From Cytophagia bacterium (GTDB taxonomy: Bacteria; Bacteroidota; Bacteroidia; Cytophagales; Cyclobacteriaceae), in NCBI GenBank assembly GCA_013373005.1, contig JABXIP010000228.1, positions 1 to 10,618 of the forward strand: DNA of 10,618 bases, in the 5' to 3' direction. Each line of letters starts with the position of its first letter. Within the stretch, counting starts at the first letter, position 1. Made by a program: the position numbers and the translations under genes. The notes beneath the pieces were generated by a model that was not told where the DNA came from, searched no databases, and saw only the letters and a program-made list of their open reading frames with translations. Below are positions 1 to 6,588 of the stretch, piece by piece.

Positions 1-1098
1 ACGAACTACTCCATTTCCAACACTGATGGAACACTGTCAATCGGCCAAGCTGCATTGACTGCCACAGCCGATGATAAGAGTAAAACTTATGGTGATGTGA
101 ATCCAGCTCTTAATATCACTTATGATGGTTTTGTTAATGGGGATGATGCTACAGATATCACAGAGCCAAGTATCTCAACATTGGCAGACGCTATGAGCGA
201 TGTGGGAGATTACGATATTTCTTTAACTGACGGTTCGGCTGATAATTACTTGCTGATTAAGAATAACGGCACAATCAGTGTTGTTAAGGCAGATTTGATT
301 GTGAAGGCCAATGACAAGATATTTAATAGGGGTGAAGAGGTTCCGGAATTGACGATGTCATTTGAGGGATTTGTGAATGGCAACAGCCAGGAAGATATTG
401 ATGAGTTGCCTTTAATTAGAACTACTGCTTTGGCTAGTTCTGAGCGAGGAGAGTATCCGATTCAACTGAGTGGGGGACTAGACAATAATTATGATTTGAT
501 TCTTGTAAATGGTGAAATGACAATCACCGGGCCAGTAGTGGATTTGGTTTCATCAATTGAGTTTGATAAAACCGGAGTTAAAGAGTCAGCTATTGAGGTA
601 CTCAATGTTGATAACACAGGGGATGGTGAGTTAATAGTTTCTTCAATAGAAGTTCCGGTAGGCTTCAGTGTTGATATAGAAGGTTTTACAACAGATGCTG
701 GAAACAGGGAAGCTTTGTCTATTACTTTTGAACCAACAGAAGTACAAGTTTATAATGGAAAGCTAATTCTTACCACCAACGATGGTGAAATAGAGATTTC
801 TTTGAGTGGTGAAGGTGTTTTGGTAGCAGGAATCGAAGATGATCAACTTAAGGCTTCTCAGGTAATTCTATATCCTAATCCAGCCAACAAGTTTTTGACA
901 GTAGATCTTTCTGAGGCGGGAATCTTCAAGTCAACAATTAAAATGATTGACGCAAAGGGCAACACTGCCATTGTGGAGAAGGTTGAGGCGCAAGCTGAGA
1001 AGGAAATAGATGTGAGTCGCCTGACTCAGGGAGTTTATCTGCTTATGGTTGAAAGCCATAGGGGGACTGTTATCAAAAAAGTAATAATTAAACGGTAA
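1..1098 (+). CDS. Secreted MBG-repeat protein with T9SS C-terminal sorting domain (5' part missing)
   Basis: The frame is open from base 1, so the gene starts upstream of the window; 365 C-terminal residues are visible. Residues 1-18 look like the end of one MBG-type repeat. Residues about 19-97 are a complete repeat with the hallmark KTYGDVNPAL near its start and YDGFVNG inside it. Residues about 98-176 are a second, more diverged repeat (KIFNRGEEVPEL, FEGFVNG). Residues about 180-272 resemble a choice-of-anchor-D/ASH-like beta-sandwich (LNVDNTGDGELIVSSIEV, ending in LSGEG). The last ~78 residues are a type A T9SS sorting domain: LYPNPANK at 290-297, then GVYLLMVES and a basic VIIKKVIIKR-like tail. 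From family knowledge, such proteins cross the outer membrane through T9SS, lose the C-terminal domain and stay on the surface or are released. The MBG repeats are probably stalk or adhesin modules; any catalytic or binding domain lies outside the window. Family-level confidence is high, specific function unknown. Confidence 0.9.
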   Translation, partial: TNYSISNTDGTLSIGQAALTATADDKSKTYGDVNPALNITYDGFVNGDDATDITEPSISTLADAMSDVGDYDISLTDGSADNYLLIKNNGTISVVKADLIVKANDKIFNRGEEVPELTMSFEGFVNGNSQEDIDELPLIRTTALASSERGEYPIQLSGGLDNNYDLILVNGEMTITGPVVDLVSSIEFDKTGVKESAIEVLNVDNTGDGELIVSSIEVPVGFSVDIEGFTTDAGNREALSITFEPTEVQVYNGKLILTTNDGEIEISLSGEGVLVAGIEDDQLKASQVILYPNPANKFLTVDLSEAGIFKSTIKMIDAKGNTAIVEKVEAQAEKEIDVSRLTQGVYLLMVESHRGTVIKKVIIKR

Positions 1099-1104
1099 CC
1101 ACCC

Positions 1105-1125
1105 CTTCCTAAATATTTTAGGAGG
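1105..1125. terminator. Hairpin between convergent genes, possible bidirectional terminator
   Basis: A 7-bp perfect stem (TCCTAAA at 1107-1113, TTTAGGA at 1117-1123) has a 3-nt loop and extends by a G-U and a C-G pair to 1105-1125. It lies in the 45-bp gap between the convergent stop codons of the T9SS protein and the ABC exporter, where a shared terminator is expected. The stem is AU-rich. A T run occurs on the plus side only at about 1140-1145, too far for a textbook intrinsic terminator, so the function is inferred mainly from position. Confidence 0.4.
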
Positions 1126-1143
1126 AGCTCTTGGGTACTCTTT

Positions 1144-2925
1144 TTATGCTTCTTCTTGCTTAAGCTGCTTTTCGTAAAGCTCTTTATAAACACCACCTTG
1201 GGCCAATAGAGATTCGTTTGTGCCGTGCTCAATGATTTTTCCATCGTCAAGCACGATAATTTTGTCCGCTAATTTGGCACTGGAAACACGGTGAGAAATA
1301 ATCACTGTGGTTCTGCCTTTCATAATTCTTGAAAGACTGTTAAGAATGGTATTCTCTGTATTGGTATCTACTGCAGAAAGCGCATCATCCAGAATCAGAA
1401 CTTTTGGATTTCTAACGATGGCTCTGGCAATAGAAGCTCTTTGTTTTTGCCCTCCGGAAAGCGTTATGCCTCTTTCACCAAGAATGGTTTGCAGGCCTTT
1501 CGGGAAGTCACTGATGTTTTCGAATAGATCGGCATCTTTGGTGGCCTGTACTACTTCCTCCAAACTGATATTATCACTACCAAAGGCAATGTTGTTTTGG
1601 ATAGTATCTGAGAACAAGAACACCTCTTGAGGTACGTAGCCCATTTGGCTTCTCAAACTCGAAATGTCGTAAGCTTTAATGTCTTTTCCGTCTACAGAAA
1701 TACTTCCTGAGCTGGTATCATAAAGCCTAAGCATAAGGTTGGCAATAGTGCTCTTGCCGGATCCGGTGGTTCCAATAATAGCAATGGATTCTCCTGCTTT
1801 CACATCGAATGAAATACCATCGAGAGCTCTAATACCAGAATCTGGATAATCGAATGTTACATTCTTGAACGATACATCGCCCTTAATATCACTTTGTAGG
1901 TTTTCGGTACTTACAATATGATTCTTCTCTTTCAGGAATTGGTTGATTCTCTTTTGTGATGCCGCAGCTCTTTGGTTGATACTGGTGATCCAACCTAAAG
2001 CAGTTACAGGCCAGGTAAGCATGTTTACATAAATCACAAACTCAGCAATATTACCATAGGTGATTTCACCTTTAATGACCTGACTTCCTCCTATATATAT
2101 GGTGAGAATAATACTCAGTCCAATAAGAGCCATAATTAGGGGGAAAAATAGTGCATTGACGAAAGTGAGTCGCAGAGATCTGTATTTATACTTTTCACTT
2201 TCAGCAGCGAATTTATCTGCAGAGTCTTTTTCTCTAACAAATGCTTTCAGAACCCTGATGCCTGAAAATGCTTCTTGTACATAGGTTGAGAGATCAGAAA
2301 GGCTCTCCTGAATTTTCTCAGACCTTTTGTTAATTACATTATTGACGAAGTAAATGCTTAAAGAAAGTATGGGCAATGGCAACAGAGCATAAATGGTGAG
2401 CTCAACATTTACTTTGAGCATTTCATAAATAACCATTGGAAAAAGCACCAAAAGGTTGATGCCATACATAATACCCGGCCCAAGGTACATTCTCACCTGG
2501 CTCACATCTTCAGAGATTCGGTTCATTAAATCTCCGGTGTTATTCTTTCTGTAAAAACTCAGTGGCAGATTCTGATATTGCTCGAAAACTTCATTTTTCA
2601 GATCATATTCCACTTTTCTAGACATTACAATCAATGTCTGTCTTACAAGGAAAAGAAAGAAACCACGTAGAAATGCCATCAAAATCATGATGGCTCCCAA
2701 TATTAAAACACCAACCTCAAGCCTGTCGAATACCGATTCACTTAGACCAGTACCTTCAAAAAGTCTATATACTTTAAAGCTGTCGGTAACATAGTCGATA
2801 GCATAGCGCACAACTTTGGCTGGCCATACCCCAAAGTAGTTGGAAATGACAAGGAATATAAAGCCCGTTATGAGCAGATGCTTGTACTTAAAAAGGTATT
2901 TGTTGAGGTGCTTAAGTTCTTTCAC
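1144..2925 (-). CDS. ABC exporter half-transporter (fused membrane and ATPase domains), MsbA/MdlB type
   Basis: This 593-residue protein has the standard length and order of a type IV ABC exporter half-transporter: a six-helix membrane domain (residues about 15-320; hydrophobic stretches near 17-33, 72-99, 152-168, 175-197, 258-280, 290-312), then an ATPase domain (about 345-590). ATPase motifs are intact: Walker A GTTGSGKST at 385-393, Q-loop Q433, signature LSGGQ at 489-493, Walker B VLILDD at 509-514, D-loop SAVD, H-loop H545. The residue after the Walker B aspartate, normally the catalytic Glu, is Asp514. That substitution is typical of the degenerate site in heterodimeric exporters, but it is also frequent in MdlB/YheI-like homologues. 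It should act as a dimer in the inner membrane, exporting lipid, peptide or drug; the substrate cannot be read from sequence. No partner half-transporter is adjacent. The ATG at 2925 gives the usual short cytoplasmic N-terminus before helix 1. It is transcribed divergently from the amino-acid dehydrogenase gene. Confidence 0.93.
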   Translation of the reverse strand: MKELKHLNKYLFKYKHLLITGFIFLVISNYFGVWPAKVVRYAIDYVTDSFKVYRLFEGTGLSESVFDRLEVGVLILGAIMILMAFLRGFFLFLVRQTLIVMSRKVEYDLKNEVFEQYQNLPLSFYRKNNTGDLMNRISEDVSQVRMYLGPGIMYGINLLVLFPMVIYEMLKVNVELTIYALLPLPILSLSIYFVNNVINKRSEKIQESLSDLSTYVQEAFSGIRVLKAFVREKDSADKFAAESEKYKYRSLRLTFVNALFFPLIMALIGLSIILTIYIGGSQVIKGEITYGNIAEFVIYVNMLTWPVTALGWITSINQRAAASQKRINQFLKEKNHIVSTENLQSDIKGDVSFKNVTFDYPDSGIRALDGISFDVKAGESIAIIGTTGSGKSTIANLMLRLYDTSSGSISVDGKDIKAYDISSLRSQMGYVPQEVFLFSDTIQNNIAFGSDNISLEEVVQATKDADLFENISDFPKGLQTILGERGITLSGGQKQRASIARAIVRNPKVLILDDALSAVDTNTENTILNSLSRIMKGRTTVIISHRVSSAKLADKIIVLDDGKIIEHGTNESLLAQGGVYKELYEKQLKQEEA

Positions 2926-2998
2926 GGTTATCTTAACAGCAGTGCTTTGCTAAAGGTTGCCTCAAATGAATATCCCTAGAAGATGTAAATCTTTTGGT

Positions 2999-3006
2999 TA
3001 CTTTTG
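2999..3006 (+). promoter_or_regulatory. Bacteroidota -7 element driving the amino-acid dehydrogenase gene
   Basis: TACTTTTG is an exact match to the Bacteroidota primary-sigma -7 consensus TAnnTTTG, followed by the common C. It lies 51 bp upstream of the ATG at 3058, implying a leader of roughly 45 nt. I do not see a clear -33 TTG at the expected 19-23 bp upstream, so the call rests on the -7 match and position. Confidence 0.55.
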
Positions 3007-3033
3007 CGGCTGTGGCTCAAAAATGTTAGCCGC
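3006..3033. repeat. Inverted repeat between two divergent -7 elements
   Basis: GCGGCT (3006-3011) and AGCCGC (3028-3033) are perfect inverted arms. The symmetry extends outward as TTTGC on the left and GCAAA at 3035-3039 on the right, with a 3-nt length difference between the halves. In RNA an alternative stem, GTGGCT (3012-3017) with AGCCGC (3028-3033, one G-U pair), could form in the dehydrogenase leader. It could be an operator, a leader hairpin, or simply two similar promoters back to back. Confidence 0.4.
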
Positions 3034-3035
3034 GG

Positions 3036-3043
3036 CAAATATA
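3036..3043 (-). promoter_or_regulatory. Possible -7 element for the ABC exporter gene
   Basis: The minus strand reads TATATTTG, an exact TAnnTTTG match followed by CCGC, with a leader of about 105 nt to the ABC exporter ATG at 2925. No good -33 TTG is visible at the expected spacing, and the element lies inside the dehydrogenase leader, so the two transcripts would overlap at their 5' ends. It is weaker than the plus-strand call. Confidence 0.35.
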
Positions 3044-3057
3044 AAGTAAACTAAGTT

Positions 3058-4170
3058 ATGAATGTAATGGAGGAAATTAAGACCGAGGATCAAGTCCAAA
3101 GTGTCTCAATTTTTAAGGAAGTAGCTAGTCTTGGTCACGAGCAGGTCATGTTCTGCAACGATGAGGCTACTGGTCTAAAAGCCATCATCGGTATTCACAA
3201 CACGGTTTTGGGGCCTGCTTTGGGAGGAACAAGGTTCTGGAACTATGCTTCTGAAGAAGAAGCGGTGATTGATGTTTTGAGGCTTTCTAGAGGAATGACT
3301 TACAAGGCGGCAGTGTCAGGGCTTAATCTTGGAGGAGGTAAAGCAGTGATTATTGGCGATCCAAGAAAGCTTAAGAATGAAGCCTTTTTGAGAAGATTCG
3401 GCAAGTTTGTGAACAACCTGAATGGAAAGTATATCACTGCCGAAGACATGAACATGAGTACCAAAGACATGGAATATATTGGTATGGAAACCAAGCATGT
3501 TTCGGGTCTTCCGGTAGAAATGGGAGGAAGTGGTAACCCTTCACCCGTAACTGCTTTTGGTGTTTACATGGGAATGAAAGCAGCGGCTAAAAAAGCTTTC
3601 GGTTCTGATTCTTTAACTGGTAAGAAAGTATCAGTGCAAGGAGTCGGTCAGGTAGGAATGCACTTGGTTGAGTATTTGGTAAAGGAGAATGCTCAAGTCT
3701 TTATTACCGATATTAATCAAGACAGGCTGGCTAGTATTTCAAAAGAAACAGGTGCTAAAGTGGTAGGTATGGACGAAATCTATGATCTTGATGTAGATAT
3801 CTACGCTCCATGTGCCATGGGAGCCACTATCAATGACGATACCATCTCAAGGTTAAAAGCACAGGTAATTGCCGGTGCTGCAAATAATCAGCTTAAAGAT
3901 GAAAATAGACACGGTCATATGTTGATAGACAGAGGTATGGTTTACGCTCCAGACTTCGTTATCAATGCGGGAGGAATAATTAATATTTCTTCAGAGTTGA
4001 AAGGTGCTTACAATAAGCAGCAAGCTTACAACTGGACCGAGAAAATATATGATACTACCCTTAATATCTTCAGAGTATCTGAAGAAGAGGGAGTTCCAAC
4101 TCAGCAAGCGGCCATGAAAATTGCCGAAAAGCGTATTGCTGATGTAGGAAATGTAAAACTTTCCATTTAA
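3058..4170 (+). CDS. Leucine-dehydrogenase-type Glu/Leu/Phe/Val dehydrogenase
   Basis: This cytoplasmic NAD-dependent enzyme of 370 residues is predicted to interconvert a branched-chain amino acid (leucine, valine, isoleucine) with its 2-oxoacid and ammonium. The N-terminal dimerisation/catalytic domain spans about 20-165. It has the glycine-rich substrate loop LGPALGGTR (51-59), Lys83 in MTYKAA, the catalytic lysine Lys95 in LNLGGGKAVI, and the acidic residue Asp130 in YITAED. SGNPSPVTAFGVY (158-170) leads into the Rossmann domain, with nucleotide motif GVGQVG (195-200) and Asp218 in ITDIN, which favours NAD over NADP. CAMGATIND, AGAANNQL and YAPDFVINAGG are strongly leucine-dehydrogenase-like. 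The length fits Leu/Phe dehydrogenases (about 360-380) rather than hexameric glutamate dehydrogenases (about 450), though valine or phenylalanine preference cannot be excluded. A second in-frame ATG at 3067 is an alternative start. The gene is monocistronic, with its own promoter and terminator. Confidence 0.93.
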   Translation: MNVMEEIKTEDQVQSVSIFKEVASLGHEQVMFCNDEATGLKAIIGIHNTVLGPALGGTRFWNYASEEEAVIDVLRLSRGMTYKAAVSGLNLGGGKAVIIGDPRKLKNEAFLRRFGKFVNNLNGKYITAEDMNMSTKDMEYIGMETKHVSGLPVEMGGSGNPSPVTAFGVYMGMKAAAKKAFGSDSLTGKKVSVQGVGQVGMHLVEYLVKENAQVFITDINQDRLASISKETGAKVVGMDEIYDLDVDIYAPCAMGATINDDTISRLKAQVIAGAANNQLKDENRHGHMLIDRGMVYAPDFVINAGGIINISSELKGAYNKQQAYNWTEKIYDTTLNIFRVSEEEGVPTQQAAMKIAEKRIADVGNVKLSI

Positions 4171-4174
4171 ATAA

Positions 4175-4203
4175 CAGCGAGCGGTTGGAAAAACCGCTCG
4201 CTG
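4175..4203 (+). terminator. Strong hairpin terminator after the amino-acid dehydrogenase gene
   Basis: A perfect 12-bp GC-rich stem (4175-4186 with 4192-4203; arms begin CAGCGAGCGGTT) closes on a 5-nt GGAAA loop, starting 5 nt after the TAA stop at 4170. The downstream tract (CTGCTTAATTTAA) is only moderately T-rich, so release may be less efficient than at a classic U-tract terminator. It separates the dehydrogenase from the nusB cluster. Confidence 0.75.
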
Positions 4204-4235
4204 CTGCTTAATTTAACGTTCTCATACATCTTGAA

Positions 4236-5414
4236 ATGCTCAACCGGAGATCTCTTAGAGTAAAAGTAATGCAAACCCTCTTCGCACTAAGTCAGTGCAA
4301 GGAAGCCAATTTCAATATAGGATTAGCTGAAATTGAGGAAGCCTTTCAGCCAGACCTCAACTCAATGGAACCTCAAGACAAGGTTCAGTTGAGAGCTGAT
4401 AGCAAACAGGCAAAAAGCATTTTGAACCACAAAGTGAATGGTGGTAAACTAAAGGAATCAGAAACTATTTCACCTAAAGTTGAAGAAGCTGCGTCTTTGG
4501 CCTACAAAAACTACCTTGAGAATTCTAAAAAGGACTTAGAAAGACTCAGGAAGGACATGTTGTTGGATGCTGAGGCTCTTGTAGACTACTTCTTGTGGGT
4601 AATAAGCCTATTGGTGATATGGTCAGACCTGAGTAAAAGAGAAGCAGATAAGAAGCAAAAAATTTCTCCTGAAAGATTGCTTACCGGTGACTTTAATCTT
4701 TCCGGTAATAAGGTGATAGATTTCTTCAGAAAGAGCTCCAAAATTCAGGTGGCTATGGTGAAGAGAAACATCTCCTGGGAAGACGAAGAAGACAACTACA
4801 AGAATTGGTATAAAGAGGTAGTTAAGAAAGACGAGACCTTCAGTGCTTACCGAAGAACTGCGAACCCAACTTTCGAAGACGACAAAAATATTGCTGAATA
4901 CCTGGTTAAAGACCTAATCTTCAAAACAGACGTTATATTATCGTTCTTTGAAGAGAAAGACATTCATTGGAAAGAGAATAAGCCAATTGTAAGAAGCTTG
5001 GTGGCTAGATCTGTAAGAGATGTTGAGTTAGATTCAGAACCAAAGGGTTTTGAGTTGCCGGATTTTTCAAACAATTGGGAAGAAGACAGAGAGTTCTTTG
5101 AGAAGATACTCGATTGTACAGTGGAGAGCGACAAGGAGTATTCTGAAATGATAGCTGCCAAAACCAAAAATTGGGAGGTAGACAGACTGGCCAGCACAGA
5201 TCAAATCATTCTGAAAATGGCCATTGCTGAGATGCTGAATTTCAGGAATATACCTGTTAAGGTCACTATTAATGAGTATATTGAGCTCTCGAAAAATTAT
5301 AGTACCCCTAAGAGTAAACAATTCGTTAATGGTATTTTAGATGTTATTTCCGGAGAGTTGAAAGAGAAAGGGGAGCTTAAGAAATCAGGAAGAGGACTCA
5401 TAGATAATAAGTAA
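4236..5414 (+). CDS. nusB: Transcription antitermination factor NusB with a large internal insert
   Basis: This is the NusB subunit of the NusB-NusE antitermination complex, which binds boxA RNA and keeps RNA polymerase processive on rRNA operons. The family signal is split. The N-terminus (residues 1-20, NRRSLRVKVMQTLFALSQ) matches the first NusB helix. The C-terminal part (about 300-372) holds the rest of the core: NWEVDRLASTDQIILKMAIAEML, with the NIPVKVTINEYIELSKNYS and KQFVNGILD segments. Between them lie about 270 mainly charged, helix-prone residues with one hydrophobic stretch (LVDYFLWVISLLVIW, 115-129). At 392 residues it is far longer than the ~140-residue E. coli protein; long NusB proteins are known in Bacteroidota, so this is a lineage trait rather than a fusion artefact. 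It opens the six-gene cluster; its stop is 1 nt before the next ATG. The ATG at 4236 is 32 nt after the preceding hairpin, so the promoter must be very close or the cluster relies partly on read-through. Confidence 0.9.
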   Translation: MLNRRSLRVKVMQTLFALSQCKEANFNIGLAEIEEAFQPDLNSMEPQDKVQLRADSKQAKSILNHKVNGGKLKESETISPKVEEAASLAYKNYLENSKKDLERLRKDMLLDAEALVDYFLWVISLLVIWSDLSKREADKKQKISPERLLTGDFNLSGNKVIDFFRKSSKIQVAMVKRNISWEDEEDNYKNWYKEVVKKDETFSAYRRTANPTFEDDKNIAEYLVKDLIFKTDVILSFFEEKDIHWKENKPIVRSLVARSVRDVELDSEPKGFELPDFSNNWEEDREFFEKILDCTVESDKEYSEMIAAKTKNWEVDRLASTDQIILKMAIAEMLNFRNIPVKVTINEYIELSKNYSTPKSKQFVNGILDVISGELKEKGELKKSGRGLIDNK

Positions 5415-5415
5415 T

Positions 5416-5721
5416 ATGAACAGAGGTTCTAGCAATTTATTGGCGTTTGTAGTAGGAGCAGCAACTGGTGCTATCTTAGGTATTCTGTATGCTCCAGACA
5501 AAGGGTCAAATACGAGAGATAAACTCAGTTATCAACTAGATAAGTATAAGAAGCAGCTCGAAGACTTATTGGAAGACTTGGTGAACGGAAAGATGGAGGT
5601 TTCTTCAATGGCGAAAGAAGAAAGTAAGAAGGTAGTGTCTGATGCCCGAAAAAAGGCAGAGCAGTTACTAACTGATGTTGATGACCTTATCGGACAAATT
5701 AAATCAGGTGAAAAAGCATAA
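5416..5721 (+). CDS. YtxH-domain small membrane protein
   Basis: This 101-residue protein has one glycine/alanine-rich transmembrane segment at about 7-26 (FVVGAATGAILGILYAP), immediately followed by the YtxH signature PDKGSNTRDKL. The remainder is a highly charged helix (about 38-98), probably coiled-coil, in the cytoplasm. YtxH proteins are linked to general stress in Firmicutes and are widespread without a defined biochemical role. Its start lies 1 nt after the nusB stop, so translational coupling is likely. It may be a small membrane scaffold; the function is not established. Confidence 0.82.
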   Translation: MNRGSSNLLAFVVGAATGAILGILYAPDKGSNTRDKLSYQLDKYKKQLEDLLEDLVNGKMEVSSMAKEESKKVVSDARKKAEQLLTDVDDLIGQIKSGEKA

Positions 5722-5728
5722 ATTTAAA

Positions 5729-6262
5729 ATGATGAAAACTAAAATTTCTATTCTAAGCTTAGCAGCATTTGTCTTAATGCTGTCTGGCTGTGGTAATTCT
5801 GAAATGGAAAAAAGAATGGCCAACCTCGAGAGAAGAGTGAACCAGCTGGAAAACGGTGGTGTAGCCAGAGGTACCGCTATTACTCCATCTACTACAGCTT
5901 CTTCTCAACCTATTGAGAACAATGTTACTTCGAACGCCTCATTCCAGTGGGAATCTACAGTTCACAACTTTGGAACAATTCAACAAGGTGAAGTCGTAAA
6001 CTATACTTTCAGATTTACCAACAATGGTACTGAAGACCTTAGAATTCAGAGTACTTCAGCTTCATGTGGCTGTACTGTTCCTAATCACACTAAGGAAGCT
6101 GTGCCTCCAGGGGGAACTGGCGAGATTGTAGTAAGATTTGACAGTAAAGGAAAATCAGGTCAACAAAGCCCTGTTATTACTGTAGTGGCTAATACTAATC
6201 CTAAGCAAGTAAGATTGAGCTTGAGAGGATTTGTTCAAACCAATGCAGTTCCACAACCATAA
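5729..6262 (+). CDS. DUF1573 lipoprotein with N-terminal coiled coil
   Basis: The 177-residue product begins with a lipoprotein signal peptide (MMKTKISILSLAAFVLMLSGC) whose lipobox LSGC puts the lipidated cysteine at residue 21. Residues 25-42 (EMEKRMANLERRVNQLEN) form a short heptad coiled coil, followed by a Thr/Ser-rich linker (about 46-70). The DUF1573 domain fills 71-170: VHNFGTIQQGEVVNYTFRF, then the family hallmark CGCT at 113-116 and the VPPGGTGEIVVRFDSKGK strand pair. It should be membrane-anchored in the periplasm. No acidic surface-export signal follows the lipid cysteine, so retention in the periplasm is more likely than surface display. The ATG at 5729 is chosen because it begins the signal peptide exactly; a longer reading from 5675 would overlap the ytxH gene and bury the signal. 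An immediate second ATG (5732) is equally possible. The domain is an immunoglobulin-like module of unknown function, common in Bacteroidota. Confidence 0.88.
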   Translation: MMKTKISILSLAAFVLMLSGCGNSEMEKRMANLERRVNQLENGGVARGTAITPSTTASSQPIENNVTSNASFQWESTVHNFGTIQQGEVVNYTFRFTNNGTEDLRIQSTSASCGCTVPNHTKEAVPPGGTGEIVVRFDSKGKSGQQSPVITVVANTNPKQVRLSLRGFVQTNAVPQP

Positions 6263-6268
6263 TTTTAG

Positions 6269-6586
6269 ATGATTTATAATATTTTGATTCAAGCGCAATC
6301 CCCACAAGGTGGAGGATATATGCAGTTGGTATTATTCGGTGGTATTGCGCTGGTTTTCTATTTCTTTATGATTCGTCCTCAGCAGAAAAAGCAGAAGGAT
6401 CAGAAGAAATTTATCAATGAAATAAAAAAGGGAGATAGTGTGGTTACCATTGGTGGTATGCACGGAACGGTGTATTCATTAACTGATGAAACCGTAACCA
6501 TCGAAGTAGACAAGAGCGTGAAGCTTACCTTCGAGAAGTCTTCTATTTCTTTAGATGCCAGTAAAAGAGCCAATGAGAAGGCGTAG
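6269..6586 (+). CDS. yajC: Preprotein translocase subunit YajC
   Basis: YajC is a single-pass inner-membrane protein that associates with SecDF and the SecYEG translocon and modulates protein export. The 105-residue length is normal. A short periplasmic N-terminus is followed by a transmembrane helix at about 19-35 and the diagnostic MIRPQQKKQKDQKKF (34-48). A small SH3-like cytoplasmic part comes next, with the conserved KKGDSVVTIGGMHGTV (53-68). It starts 6 nt after the DUF1573 stop and ends 2 nt before the YbbR gene. In many bacteria yajC sits with secD/secF or tgt; here it lies in the nusB-coaE cluster. Confidence 0.95.
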   Translation: MIYNILIQAQSPQGGGYMQLVLFGGIALVFYFFMIRPQQKKQKDQKKFINEIKKGDSVVTIGGMHGTVYSLTDETVTIEVDKSVKLTFEKSSISLDASKRANEKA

Positions 6587-6588
6587 TC

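Noticed and set aside
1035..1250. Minus-strand open frame across the convergent junction
   Set aside because: It overlaps the well-supported T9SS protein and ABC exporter ends, and its translation (basic, Leu/Ser-rich, no motif) looks like a shadow frame.
1307..1630. Plus-strand 107-codon frame inside the ABC exporter gene
   Set aside because: It lies antisense to the conserved ATPase domain; composition (many Ser/Leu, no motif) fits a shadow of the real gene.
5675..5728. Longer N-terminus for the DUF1573 lipoprotein
   Set aside because: It would overlap ytxH by 47 bp and put a charged segment before the signal peptide; the ATG at 5729 starts a clean lipoprotein signal.
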